Source: Tritrichomonas foetus (lineage: Eukaryota; Parabasalia; Tritrichomonadida; Tritrichomonadidae). Taken from it: a stretch of 64,000 nt of DNA. The notes below the pieces were generated by a model that worked only from the letters and a program-made list of their open reading frames with translations, was not told the origin of the DNA and searched no databases. Each line of letters opens with the position of its first letter. The stretch's first letter is position 1. Of this stretch, positions 1 through 9,239 are shown in pieces. Made by a program: the position numbers and the translations under genes. Location: assembly GCA_001839685.1 (NCBI GenBank), contig MLAK01001348.1, positions 77,405 through 141,404 of the forward strand. The letters are read 5' to 3'.

Positions 1-1224
1 TTTGGATTTGCTGATGATTCAAATCTCAATTTTGATGCAAGCTCTTTATCAAATGGTGAATCAGAATCTACAAATAATCTTCCTGTTCCAATCAAATACT
101 CTGAAGAAGATTTTGTACTTCCTAATATGCCAACTTTTTCCAAAAGTGATAATAACATTTTCGCTAATCAAATGAGTGGTGAACTCGAAAAAACCCTTTT
201 GAAAAAATGCCAAAAATGCTCAAAAACTATTAAAGAAGAAGGTATTTTTATAAATGGATTGTTTTATCATAAGAAATGTTGTTTTTGTGAAAAATGTAAA
301 AAGGAACTACACAGCAAATCAAAATGTATTCTATATCATGAAAAACTTCATTGTAAAAAATGCTGTAAAATAAACAAAAAATCAAAAATAGAAATTTGTC
401 AGGTTTGTTTACAAAATATTTACGATCAAACAGAATTGATTCACTTTCCAAATGGTTTCCAATCACACCTCAACTGTTTATCATGTTATAGATGCGGTAA
501 ATGTGTTTTTAATTCTAGAAAAAATGAACAATATAAGAAGAAAATCAATAAAGAAGATCATGGAAAGGTCAAGAATTATAAGATTTTAGATGATAATGGA
601 TTCCATTTTATATTAAATGATGAAATATTGAAAGATAAAATAATTTGTATCGATTGTGAAAGTGTTCTTAAGACTCAAAAATGTTGTTCATGTGAGAAAA
701 TAATATATGAAAATGCAATAAAGAAGCATAAGAAACTTTTTCATCAAAGATGCTTCAAATGCGAAATTTGTAATGAGCAACTTTTCGGAAATTCTTTTGT
801 AATTCATCATAATAGATTTTTATGCTGGAAACATGGTGAAATTTATGCTAATTCATGCGCATTTTGTAAGACGCATTTCAAAAACGATGAAACCGATAAG
901 ATTCGTTGGAATGGGAAACTTTTTCATCATGATTGCTTCGTTTGCAGAGTATGTGGGAATCAGTTGGATGTATCAACTTGTAAAACCTTGCATAGACGGC
1001 CACATTGTTCAAAATGCTTCGACATCAGAAAAAGTGAAGGAGATACCAATTCTGAAGGAAAAAGCCTCAATCATCATCATGTTGTCAATGAATCACAACA
1101 AAGAATGAAAAGATTTAAAGAACAACATGATATTGATGTCATTTTTCCACGTTATGGAGACCAAAAATTTGAAACTGCTGAAGATATTCAAAAAGATCAA
1201 CCAGTTGTTTTTAAAAATTTTTAA
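1..1224 (+). CDS. LIM-domain protein, four LIM zinc fingers (5' end outside window)
   Basis: The reading frame is open from base 1, so the gene begins before the window. The first ATG in view, at 127, lies 42 codons inside the open frame and is probably not the true start. From that Met, four Cys/His-rich LIM modules follow, at about residues 28-79, 90-177, 185-235 and 246-294. Each shows the CxxC...HxxC...CxxC...CxxC/H spacing that binds two zinc ions. The second module carries a roughly 30-residue Lys-rich insertion between its two fingers. LIM domains are protein-interaction modules, commonly in actin-linked scaffolds. No catalytic domain is visible. The 42 codons upstream are acidic and Ser/Asn-rich, and the C-terminal tail after the last LIM is hydrophilic. 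The LIM assignment is strong; the cellular role (probably cytoskeletal) is inference. Confidence 0.88.
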   Translation, partial: FGFADDSNLNFDASSLSNGESESTNNLPVPIKYSEEDFVLPNMPTFSKSDNNIFANQMSGELEKTLLKKCQKCSKTIKEEGIFINGLFYHKKCCFCEKCKKELHSKSKCILYHEKLHCKKCCKINKKSKIEICQVCLQNIYDQTELIHFPNGFQSHLNCLSCYRCGKCVFNSRKNEQYKKKINKEDHGKVKNYKILDDNGFHFILNDEILKDKIICIDCESVLKTQKCCSCEKIIYENAIKKHKKLFHQRCFKCEICNEQLFGNSFVIHHNRFLCWKHGEIYANSCAFCKTHFKNDETDKIRWNGKLFHHDCFVCRVCGNQLDVSTCKTLHRRPHCSKCFDIRKSEGDTNSEGKSLNHHHVVNESQQRMKRFKEQHDIDVIFPRYGDQKFETAEDIQKDQPVVFKNF

Positions 1225-3145
1225 TGCCGAATTCTTGTTAGAATGTTATCATATTTGTGTATATTACATTATATTGTGTATTAAATTATATTATTTTACC
1301 TTATCACTTTTAAACGTTATTTTCTGATAATTTGAATATAAAATTATGCAAATATGAATGAGTAAAATGTCCCATAACTAATAGTTAAAGCCGATTTCAA
1401 TTTCATAAGCTCGAAATAATTTGTCATTTCTTAAAAGTCATCTATATGAAAATTAGCTCCTTATATGAAAAATAATCACAACAAAGTGTAAATTGTTAAC
1501 TCACTATGTTTGGGTATGCATTTCTGATTTTGTTAATGAGATTCCTGAACTAGATTTGGAGAAATGAGCCATATCTGGCTCATCATACATATTAATAACT
1601 CGTATCTCTCGAATGATATCAAGAGAAAAAACATATATCATAAAAGTATTAGTTTCATAAGAAATAGCATTTCATAATTGATCCAAAATAGCTATTCATT
1701 GTTTATTCTAATCATGTAAAAAGTAGATTCACTGATTAACAATTTCTTTTTATTCCCATTCAGAGATATGATGGACATTGGCCAATATTTATTATTCTAC
1801 AATTTTTGTTGGTGGAAATATAGAATTTACAGTTCTTTGGAACCCCAACAATAGATTGGTTTGTACCTTGAAGGCCAGGTATAGTTTTATTGGTTTCAAC
1901 AACAGTGCTAAAACGTCACCAAATGCAGCATCGCGACTGATGCTAATGTATGTGATCAATTTATTATGATCATTCTATATAATTCATATGGGGAAGTGTG
2001 GAATTCCTTATTATGGATGATGACTTTATTACCATATTATGGAAAATATTTATTTATTTCTTCAAAGTTTAAAAATAGATCAGGTACTCATTTTAAATTC
2101 CTAAACGAATTTTCTGAAGATCATATTCTAACCTCCAGAATCTAATGTGATATCCATATTGATCTATAGTATCATGACTAAATAAAAGAACTCTCTCTGG
2201 ATTTGATTGAAATGGGATGATGCCAGATATTAACTTTTCATTGGCCAATATTAGTTCCCTTGAAGATGTTTTTCTACTCTGTCTGATTAAAATTATTTCA
2301 TCGTCAATGTTAATTTGATTATTATTGTCATTTAGGAGTTTTATTATATATAATAGTAAGAAACCATTGTTATACAATCTTTCAATTATTATAAGGAGGA
2401 CCTTCTTTACCTTTAAGACTCTTTAACCAATCAGTTTCTGATAATTGCTTGTTGCCACACACTAAATCACTCACACATACAAAATAAGAATCAAAACATT
2501 TGCAGCTTTTCAAGAATCTTTTCTCGCATGACTTAAAATTTATTGCATTTATTTTTATTGAACCAAAAATATGGTGATTTATTTCAAGAATTACTTGAAA
2601 ATATATTAAAAAATGAAGATGAAAGATACATTTTTTTCATATAAGTCTTACTTTAAATTGTCAAGTTGTTGGCAATTAATTGTTCTTGAATTAATGTTAT
2701 GTATTCTTCGAAAATTTAATTTCATATGTTGATATTTCTTTTTTTCTGTTTCTCTTCATGCCAAGTCTCACCTAAGGAATTTCATTTGTTTCCAATAATG
2801 CATAATATTAGATATTAATATCAGAAATTTCAACAAAAGATGATATGTCTCGTTATTCTCAATACATCTATGTTTTTATTATTCTCATGATGATCAACGG
2901 AGTCATTGTTTTGTAAATACTTTGTCCTATGATATTCAGTTAAATCAAATTCCCAATTAGTTAAAGCATCTCTTTGTTCAATTCACAATGGCTTTTCCCG
3001 ATCTCATATGCTTTAATGATATGAATAATATTTAATAAAATTCGAACTCAATGAAATAACTTAAACATCAAGAAATGTAAGACAATAAAAAATATGAAAA
3101 TCATAATAGAAAATGATATCAGATCTATTTACAAACAAATATTGT
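1225..3145. other. Intergenic, no gene supported
   Basis: About 1.9 kb without a convincing gene. The two longest open frames (1778-1969 plus; 2093-2377 minus, which begins with TTG and has no internal Met) look like chance or decayed sequence. A perfect 8-bp inverted repeat (ATGAGCCA-TATC-TGGCTCAT) lies at 1564-1583. Confidence 0.6.
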
Positions 3146-3502
3146 TCAAAAGAACCATGATTCTTGCTCCAACGAGAAGAAATTATCTGGAAACTCTGTG
3201 TCTATGATATCAAGCATTTTATAGTCGACCGAAATCGGTTCGAAATCAATAGGGTGATGTTCTGGAAAATTCAAAAGACTATCTGTATCGTTTGTTGTGA
3301 TATAAGAAAGATCTGAATTGGATTGTTTTGTCAATTCGTTATCTTGGGATTGAAAAGCTTCTTTGTGATGAGGAATTATTTTTCCATCAATTTTAGAAAT
3401 TTGACCTTTGCTATCTAATTGATAGAATGTGATTCCATCTTCCTCTTCAATAGATATCCAATGTGCTTTTATATGAAATGCTGGTCGTCCGGTTTTTATC
3501 AT
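3146..3502 (-). CDS. Short hypothetical protein, 118 aa
   Basis: Start chosen at the ATG at 3502. The frame continues upstream to 3565 but holds only a TTG there. Sixteen bases before this ATG the gene strand reads TCACTTTTT, which fits the trichomonad initiator TCA(+1)YW, and this supports the choice. The product is soluble, with no signal peptide or membrane segment. The N-terminal 40 residues are mixed and could form a small beta domain; the C-terminal half is acidic and rich in Ser, Asn and Asp and ends in aromatic residues. I do not recognise a family. An acidic tail of this kind is common in small regulatory proteins, but no function can be assigned. Transposon copy 1 lies about 300 bp upstream of its start. 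Confidence 0.5.
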   Translation of the reverse strand: MIKTGRPAFHIKAHWISIEEEDGITFYQLDSKGQISKIDGKIIPHHKEAFQSQDNELTKQSNSDLSYITTNDTDSLLNFPEHHPIDFEPISVDYKMLDIIDTEFPDNFFSLEQESWFF

Positions 3503-3515
3503 TTTATAAAAAAAA

Positions 3516-3520
3516 AGTGA
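3516..3520 (-). promoter_or_regulatory. Initiator-like TCAC site of the 118-aa gene
   Basis: The gene strand reads TCAC followed by a T run, and the predicted +1 A (3519) is 17 bases before the ATG at 3502. It matches the Trichomonas vaginalis Inr consensus TCA(+1)Y(T/A). The match is short and the region AT-rich. Confidence 0.4.
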
Positions 3521-3795
3521 ATTAAAATTTTTTGCCTTGAAATGAAATTTTTGAAAAATGAGCAAATTGTTTGATATTTTGAATAAATTGTCCTAGATAT
3601 CTATGGAATTTTGAATAGGTTGAACAAAATTTCAGAATAAAATTTTTGGATAAACATTCAAAAATTTTGAGTTGAATATCATTTCAAAAAAATTGTGTGG
3701 TTGATCAAATTGGTCGAATATTCAATATTTTCTTTTATGTTAAAAAATAAAGGTCAGAATAAAGCATTTGATTCAAAATTAATTTGGACAAACAG

Positions 3796-3803
3796 AACAG
3801 CAC
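3796..3803. repeat. Target-site duplication, left, copy 1
   Basis: AACAGCAC directly abuts the left terminal inverted repeat and is repeated exactly at 4902-4909. Confidence 0.92.
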
Positions 3804-4901
3804 AGATGTATACAAACTAACTAGCTCTAGATGTAGAAGACTATTGAGAGATCTAAATGAATAATTGTTGATATTATTGTCATCTAAAAATTATTTAATT
3901 GTAATCCTATTAATAATATATAAATATTATAATTTAAAAATCAAGATACAGAGAAAACCAAATCCAAAAAAAAAATTGTGAGAAAAAAATAAACCCCACA
4001 GAAATTTCTGAGAATTATTGAGATAAAAAGTGATTTTATAGCATTAATATCTTGATTATTTCTGATCATAAATCGTGCTTTTTATTATCATATGACCCTC
4101 CATCGAAAATTATAATGTTTTCCAAAATACAAAAATGAAGTATAAAAAAAATATTAATAATTTTGATATAAATAAAAAAAATTTAGGCATCAATGAGAAG
4201 ATTATGAATGTTTTGCCATCTAAATGGCGAGTCATCAGAAAATTCACTTGGCATTGAGTCTGGAAAAAAACATATTGGATTCCATTTTTCTTGATTTGGT
4301 CTTTCAATCGTTGTATCTGTATCCCTGCTTGAGAATGTGCTGTTGAGGACTGCCAGTCTATTTTCTTCATATACTAAAATTTTATGACAGAAAAGATTTC
4401 AATACATTCTTATTTGTCAAATGGAAATTGAATTAATTCAACATCACTGAGTTAAAACTATCAAAATTTTCGCGATTTTTAATTAAAAATCGATAGAAGA
4501 AGTGTAAATAGAATTATGGGAAGCAGTATTATAATCTTTGTGATTCTTGGAAAAAAAGCTTCTCACAATTTTTTTTTAGGCTTTCTCCAAAATCGCTCTT
4601 TTTTCGGTTTAATTGTTGCAAAATTTCAAAACTATGAATAAATATGGCTCATAACTATAAAAAATAGATTTAACAATTGATTGAAAGACTTATCACCCGA
4701 AAACTGAAACAATAGCTTCTTCAGAATCATTTTCGAAATATTTTTGAATTCGGCCATTTGCGAAGTTTGCGATAAGGGAAATTTNCGTCATTCTTTTAGC
4801 TATTTGGGTTTTGATTTTTGACTGATGGTATTAAGTAATACTGATGATAAGGATCATTTTAGTGATTTCGTACGTTAAGATTATTTGGTTTGTATACATC
4901 T
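3804..4901. mobile_element. Non-autonomous DNA transposon (large MITE), copy 1
   Basis: A 1,098-bp element bounded by perfect 14-bp terminal inverted repeats: AGATGTATACAAAC at the left and its reverse complement at the right. It is flanked by an exact 8-bp duplication, AACAGCAC, at 3796-3803 and 4902-4909. A second copy with the same ends, in the same orientation and about 98% identical, lies at 28684-29778. No transposase is encoded. The only notable frame is a 72-codon minus-strand frame (4183-4398) present in both copies. An 8-bp duplication is typical of hAT and some other cut-and-paste superfamilies (P, Merlin), but the TIR does not begin with the usual hAT CAG, so the family is left open. 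There is one ambiguous base (N) at 4785. It inserted about 130 bp beyond the 3' end of the tRNA-Lys gene. Confidence 0.93.
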
Positions 4902-4909
4902 AACAGCAC
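4902..4909. repeat. Target-site duplication, right, copy 1
   Basis: AACAGCAC directly abuts the right terminal inverted repeat and matches 3796-3803 exactly. Confidence 0.92.
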
Positions 4910-5040
4910 ACAGATCAAGAAAAGAAGGTAATTCAAAAAGTGAATTAGAAGAAATAAAATGACTAAAAGTTAGAGTAATTACAAATAGCAAAAGAAAACA
5001 TCATTATTACAAAGATATTTGTTATACATGTTGAGGAAAT

Positions 5041-5062
5041 AAAAAAGAAAAAAGAAAATTTA
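5041..5062 (-). terminator. RNA polymerase III terminator of tRNA-Lys
   Basis: On the tRNA strand, T runs of four, six and six bases begin four bases after the discriminator end. This is the usual Pol III stop signal. Confidence 0.75.
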
Positions 5063-5135
5063 GCCTCCGGCGGGACTCGAACCCGCAACCCCAAGATTAA
5101 GAGTCTTATGCTCTAGCCGGTTGAGCTACGAAGGC
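5063..5135 (-). tRNA. tRNA-Lys (anticodon CTT)
   Basis: A 73-nt cloverleaf on the minus strand. The acceptor stem GCCTTCG pairs with CGGAGGC (one T-G wobble). The D arm is GCTC/GAGC. The anticodon stem TAAGA/TCTTG encloses the loop CTCTTAA, giving anticodon CTT, which reads AAG (lysine). The T arm GCGGG-TTCGAGT-CCCGC is canonical and contains the internal B box GGTTCGAGTCC. No intron and no encoded CCA. It is clearly richer in GC than its surroundings. Confidence 0.97.
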
Positions 5136-5451
5136 TTCGGTTCTCAAAATAATTCAAATAATAAAATGAATTTTGATACTTCTGATCATCAATATTGAGA
5201 CTGGATATTCTTTCAGGAAATAATTTTTTCTAAAATTTGAGAACCACATCAAAGACTTATATCGAATATCTTGCAAATGAATTCACAAAATATTTATAAA
5301 ATTCATCAATCACTTTTATCAAAAATATCATTTTTTTGATTTCTATCTATTCATTAATTCAAGTGAAAGAAAAGAACCATCAAATTCGAAAATTGCAAAT
5401 TTTGGTTTTAATCATAAAAAAAAAATAATATATTCAAACCTTTCATTTCGA
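5136..5451. other. Intergenic between tRNA and Rab-like gene
   Basis: About 316 bp, AT-rich, without open frames. It holds the 5' flank of the tRNA gene and the 3' flank of the GTPase gene. Nothing else is supported. Confidence 0.5.
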
Positions 5452-6024
5452 TTATCCGCAGCACTTTTTCTTCTTCTTTTTTCCTTTTTCGTCCTTCAAC
5501 ACCACTGTTGATTGCTTCACTGTCGACGGAAGTTCGAATACCTTTCGCGCGATTGAATCGAAAAGCTCTCGAACGCCCTGAGTAGTTTTCGCTGATGTCT
5601 CAATCAGGATTGCATTTCCATGTTCCTCGGCCCACTTCAAAGCCTCGGCCTTTGACACATCTCTATCGTCCTCGAGATCGATTTTATTTGCAACGATGAA
5701 ACTGAGGGGCGCTTGAACGGTATCATTAACGAAGTGATACCAATCATCCAAATCGTCGAATGTCTCGCGTTTTGTGATATCGAATGTGTAAACTATTCCG
5801 ACAGCCTCTCTTAAAAAGTTTTTCACCATATTTCGAAAAGTGTACTGACCAGGAGTATCCCATATTGAGATGCTCACTTCGCTTGTGCCGTATGATTGTT
5901 TGTAGGAAATTTCTTGAGGTTGAACGGTTGAAAGTTGGAATCCCATTGAGCCAACTTCTTTTACTTGGATAAGTGAGGTTTTGCCAACGCCTGAATCGCC
6001 AAGAATAATGATTTTCGATGACAT
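5452..6024 (-). CDS. Rab-like small GTPase, divergent
   Basis: Start chosen at the ATG at 6024. The frame runs on upstream to 6126, but only a GTG lies there and the P-loop already begins at residue 9 from this ATG. The 190-residue length is typical. Motifs: P-loop GDSGVGKTS (9-17), a switch I region with T33, switch II WDTPGQ (55-60), NKID (113-116) and ETSAK (142-146). The C-terminus is a Lys tract followed by CCG, a plausible but unusual geranylgeranylation site. Rab proteins cycle between GDP and GTP on membranes to direct vesicle traffic. Oddities: the usual TAGQE of switch II is TPGQY here, with Pro in place of Ala. Position 60 keeps the catalytic Gln. The subfamily cannot be assigned. 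Codon use is less AT-biased than in the neighbouring unknown genes, suggesting good expression. Confidence 0.9.
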   Translation of the reverse strand: MSSKIIILGDSGVGKTSLIQVKEVGSMGFQLSTVQPQEISYKQSYGTSEVSISIWDTPGQYTFRNMVKNFLREAVGIVYTFDITKRETFDDLDDWYHFVNDTVQAPLSFIVANKIDLEDDRDVSKAEALKWAEEHGNAILIETSAKTTQGVRELFDSIARKVFELPSTVKQSTVVLKDEKGKKKKKKCCG

Positions 6025-6680
6025 TAATTTTTTCTTTTCTGATTGTTTTGATTTCAAATGAGATAAGTTGACAAACAAGAATTTCAATAGAAGCAATGAT
6101 GATGAAATATTATTGAATAAAAACACAACCTATTTCAATAGGCAAGGAAATAATTCTCAGAAAACAATACTGTATCGTTGCATTTCGATCGATCGAAAAG
6201 TGATCGTCATCTTTTTAGGAAATCACATTCAGTATCGTCGCAATAAAGAAAATGCGTTTGATATTTTTCACATGGAGTGTCGACAACATATGTTCATAAA
6301 GTGAATATCTAGATTCTAGAATTTTGAGATAATGGTGATTGGAATATTTCATGAGAAAGAATTAATTATTTTTTTGGGTGAAAAAATCGTCAACGTCATT
6401 ATGACTAATTGGTTGATAATAATCAGTAGATTTCGATCAACAATCACCCATTCAAACTAGAAACTAAAAAAATTTTTATCCAAAATTTTACCAAATTCTT
6501 ATTGAATCAAGAACGTTTTTCAATAACCTGTGAAAAAGTTTCATAGAGAAAGCGATATTTTCACAGCTAATTGAATGTCCATCTCTTAAAAATTGAATTA
6601 AAACACAAGCTCTTTATCAAAAAGTCATGTAAATTTCTGCGGAAAGAGAATCCAAAAAATAAGCTTCTCAAATCGAAAAA
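6025..6680. other. Intergenic, divergent promoter region
   Basis: About 650 bp between two divergently transcribed genes. The 6068-6304 plus frame lies in the promoter region and has no recognisable protein character. No motif is firm enough to call. Confidence 0.5.
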
Positions 6681-7220
6681 ATGCGTGTTGGTGCGAAAGG
6701 CTTAAAGTTTATGTTCAAGTGCAATGTTTGTCCAGAGGAATGCCAATCAAGAGTTATTTCATCGATCGCAGTTCGACGTCCACTCGCCATCCCAGGTGCC
6801 GCCAAATGCTACGGAGAAGCACTCTGCCACTCCGCCTGCGTGGTCAGGACCACAACTGGGTATTACGTTGTTGAATACATGAGCGACAATTTCGTGCATT
6901 GTAATCGATGTCCAAAATATGTCCCCCAGAAAAACTTCAAATTCCAAGGGTTTTTATGGATCCATGATGACTTAGATCCATCATACACACAGAAAAACTT
7001 CACACTGGAGCGTTTTTGCCTTGGTATGGTGGATATTATGAAGGGACAGCCGTTTAACACTTTCACACACAACTGCCTACAGGCGAGGTATCTAACGATG
7101 AAGAAATTCGGAATGAAATCAGCAGACCCGCTTAATTACAAGCGCTGCATCTTTTATCAAGGCTGGTTTGATTTTTATGGAAAAGGCTCAAAACTGGAAA
7201 ATAAATCGAACGAAGTGTGA
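6681..7220 (+). CDS. Small Cys/His protein, candidate permuted papain-fold enzyme
   Basis: The ATG at 6681 is the first in frame; 179 residues. No signal peptide or membrane helix. It has a CNVC pair near the start and a CNRC pair at 74-77. Two segments resemble the catalytic parts of circularly permuted papain-like proteins (PPPDE, LRAT and related amidases/acyltransferases). The first is a conserved-looking His at 50, followed by a beta-rich stretch of Val/Tyr leading into an acidic residue. The second is THNC (129-132), with Cys132 at the head of a predicted helix. In those families His comes first and Cys second, in an N-terminal position on a helix, often as NC. This is pattern recognition only; a simple structural protein cannot be excluded. 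Codon use is relatively GC-rich, as in expressed genes. Confidence 0.6.
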   Translation: MRVGAKGLKFMFKCNVCPEECQSRVISSIAVRRPLAIPGAAKCYGEALCHSACVVRTTTGYYVVEYMSDNFVHCNRCPKYVPQKNFKFQGFLWIHDDLDPSYTQKNFTLERFCLGMVDIMKGQPFNTFTHNCLQARYLTMKKFGMKSADPLNYKRCIFYQGWFDFYGKGSKLENKSNEV

Positions 7221-7560
7221 GAGGAAAAAGTGATGTTTCATCAAATGATTTCGAACCAATAATGAGAATTCAATGTGGATTTGTTTAAAATAAAACTAAT
7301 TTATGAATGATTTGTGATTTTTTATGCATCTATGTTACAACCAAGGTTTATAATGCTTAATTTAAGAGTTTTCTTTATGAGTAAACATTTTTATACTACA
7401 TGCATTCTATCTTTATTAAAAGTTTTAAATAAGAATATTGATACAACGATTTCATCACAGAGATGTATTGATCATTTACAAAATGTGCTTGTGTATCAAG
7501 GTAAGTTTCATTAATTGATTTAGGTTCACTTAAGTGGGTTCAAAAGAACGATCAAGTGAC
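7221..7560. other. Intergenic before purine repeat
   Basis: About 340 bp, AT-rich. A short plus-strand frame (7314-7514) has no recognisable features. Near its right edge is AAAGAACGATC (7543-7553), which recurs on the far side of the purine repeat at 7974-7984. Confidence 0.5.
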
Positions 7561-7980
7561 AAAAGAAAGAAACAAGAAAAGAAAGAAACAAGAAAAGATA
7601 GAAACCAGAAAAGGAAGAAACATTAAAAGAAAGAAACAAGAAAAGAAAGAAATAAGAAAAGAAAGAAACATTAAAAGAAAGAAATAAGAAAAGNNNNNNN
7701 NNNNNNNNNNNNNNNNNNNNNNNNNNNNNNNNNNNNNNNNNNNNNNNNNNNNNNNNNNNNNNNNNNNNNNNNNNNNNNNNNNNNNNNNNNNNNNNNNNNN
7801 NNNNNNNNNNNNNNNNNNNNNNNNNNNNNNNNNNAACAAGAAAAGAAAGAAATAAGAAAAGAAAGTAACAAGAAAAGATAGAAACAAGAAAAGAAAGAAA
7901 TAAGAAAAGAAAGTAACAAGAAAAGATAGAAACAAGAAAAGAAAGAAACATTAAAAGAAAGTAACAAGAAAAGAAAGAAC
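7561..7980. repeat. 16-bp purine-rich tandem repeat with assembly gap
   Basis: Head-to-tail copies of an A/G-rich unit of 16 bp (for example AAAAGAAAGAAACAAG), with variants ending in CATT, TAAG or CCAG. Almost no pyrimidines lie on the plus strand. A run of 141 N (7694-7834) interrupts it, so the true copy number is unknown. Long frames on the minus strand rich in Phe, Leu and Ser arise only because 16 bp x 3 gives a 16-residue periodic translation; they are not genes. An 11-bp direct repeat brackets the array. Confidence 0.93.
7694..7834. other. Assembly gap (141 N)
   Basis: A run of unknown bases inside the tandem repeat. The sequence resumes in the same repeat on the other side, so the gap is an unresolved repeat length. 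Confidence 0.99.
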
Positions 7981-8162
7981 GATCCCAATTCTCGAAATAT
8001 CAAATTCCTAATGGAGATGATCAGAAAGAAAAACAAACAAAGAAAATAAAAAACAAACAAAGTTTAACAAAACAACACTACAATATCTAAAAGATACTTA
8101 CATATCCTGAAGACCCGATGATGTAACTCATTCAAAGCAGTAAAATCCTTTCATATTTATCA

Positions 8163-9239
8163 TCATAAAATTGTATGATCCAACTCGATACTTGACCGAG
8201 TGAATTTTGATCTTGACGTTTTGAACCTGTTTTCATTTGCTTGTTTCAATGGTGCTTTCACTTTTGGTTTATCTTTAGAAACCATTCTCTCAGAAATCTC
8301 ACCGTCAAATCTTTTCTGAGTTCGTTCATTCAATTTTTCATTTTTTCTTTCATTTGATTTTTTTTCGTTTCTTTGATCACTTTTTCTATATGTTACTTCA
8401 TCAGGAGGAAGTTGTATATTTCGATTATATTTCTTCGATTTCTCAAATTCAGCACGCGACGTGACTTCTCTTTTTCGCATATTTGCATGATAACAAAGTG
8501 GTGGTTTATTTTCGCTCTTACTTCTTTTCTGACTAGCACATTCTCTCTGTTTTGCAATATCAGGATCAATATGCAGTTCGTACTGTTCTAACCGTATTAT
8601 TTTTTCTCTTTCAGCTCGAACATTTTCTAAATATTTATTTGCTCGATAAATTAAACGTTCTTTGTAATAATTTTTGTCACCAGCAATTTTTTCTATTTCT
8701 TCTTTCGTTGGGTAAAAAAGGTCTGTCTGTTGAATTCCAAGCCTTTTGATTGCTTTAATCGTGTATGATTCTGTGAAAGTGACTGGAATATTTGGATCAA
8801 AATTATCTATTCCAATAACTCCATTTGAGTTACTAGATACACCTTTTTTGGATGCTGGGTTAGGCTGACGAGCGAGTGTGCTGCTCCCACGAGGCGATGG
8901 AGAGCAAGTTTGTGATAAGACATTCGACCAATTAAGCTCTGAAAAAGGTCCTTCTTTAACTTCATAAGGAGAAATGTTTATCGTACGATGAGGAAAAAGG
9001 AAATCTTTATTTGATTCTAAAAGAGCTTTAGTGCTTGGTGCTATATATTGTGTGTTTGTGTTGTGATTCATGTGCTTGTTAGCATTTGATATTAAAACTG
9101 TTGGCTCGCTAGTATTAATATTTGTTAAATTGTTATTGTAGTTTGGTGTGGTACTGTTTACATTCGGTGTCATCATGGCTTGCGATTTTGTAATTTTACT
9201 TCGCGATGTTGGACGACTCAAAGTCGAAGCAGCGCGCAT
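8163..9239 (-). CDS. Hypothetical basic, low-complexity protein, 358 aa
   Basis: The start ATG at 9239 is followed by a Ser/Arg/Thr-rich N-terminus. Residues 20-80 are rich in Asn and Thr and probably disordered. A better-ordered middle (about residues 145-225) contains a hydrophobic stretch with a Lys/Arg-Leu-Gly-Ile core, a Tyr-Pro-Thr segment, and then a helix rich in Glu, Arg and Lys. The C-terminal 130 residues are very basic (many KS, RK and NE pairs) and likely disordered or coiled. There is no membrane segment. The middle recalls domains in axonemal or basal-body coiled-coil proteins, but this is only an impression. Expected to be a cytoskeleton-associated protein; function unassigned. 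Confidence 0.7.
   Translation of the reverse strand: MRAASTLSRPTSRSKITKSQAMMTPNVNSTTPNYNNNLTNINTSEPTVLISNANKHMNHNTNTQYIAPSTKALLESNKDFLFPHRTINISPYEVKEGPFSELNWSNVLSQTCSPSPRGSSTLARQPNPASKKGVSSNSNGVIGIDNFDPNIPVTFTESYTIKAIKRLGIQQTDLFYPTKEEIEKIAGDKNYYKERLIYRANKYLENVRAEREKIIRLEQYELHIDPDIAKQRECASQKRSKSENKPPLCYHANMRKREVTSRAEFEKSKKYNRNIQLPPDEVTYRKSDQRNEKKSNERKNEKLNERTQKRFDGEISERMVSKDKPKVKAPLKQANENRFKTSRSKFTRSSIELDHTIL

Larger units (their letters stand above)
3503..3803. other. Intergenic between 118-aa gene and transposon copy 1
   Basis: About 300 bp of AT-rich sequence upstream of the 118-aa gene. It holds the initiator-like site and, at its right edge, the 8-bp target duplication of the transposon (3796-3803). 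Nothing else is supported. Confidence 0.5.

Noticed and set aside
1778..1969. Plus-strand frame of 63 codons
   Set aside because: Short, isolated, no recognisable domain or promoter signal.
2093..2377. Minus-strand frame of 94 codons
   Set aside because: It begins at TTG with no internal Met and is closed upstream by a stop; no family resemblance. At best a decayed fragment.
4110..4370. 86-codon ATG-initiated frame in transposon copy 1
   Set aside because: In copy 2 the same frame is broken by a stop part way through, while another frame is open in both copies; so this one is not conserved.
7526..8060. Phe/Leu/Ser-rich minus-strand frames over the purine repeat
   Set aside because: They arise from a 16-bp tandem repeat translated in three frames and run through 141 unknown bases; no unique sequence supports a protein.
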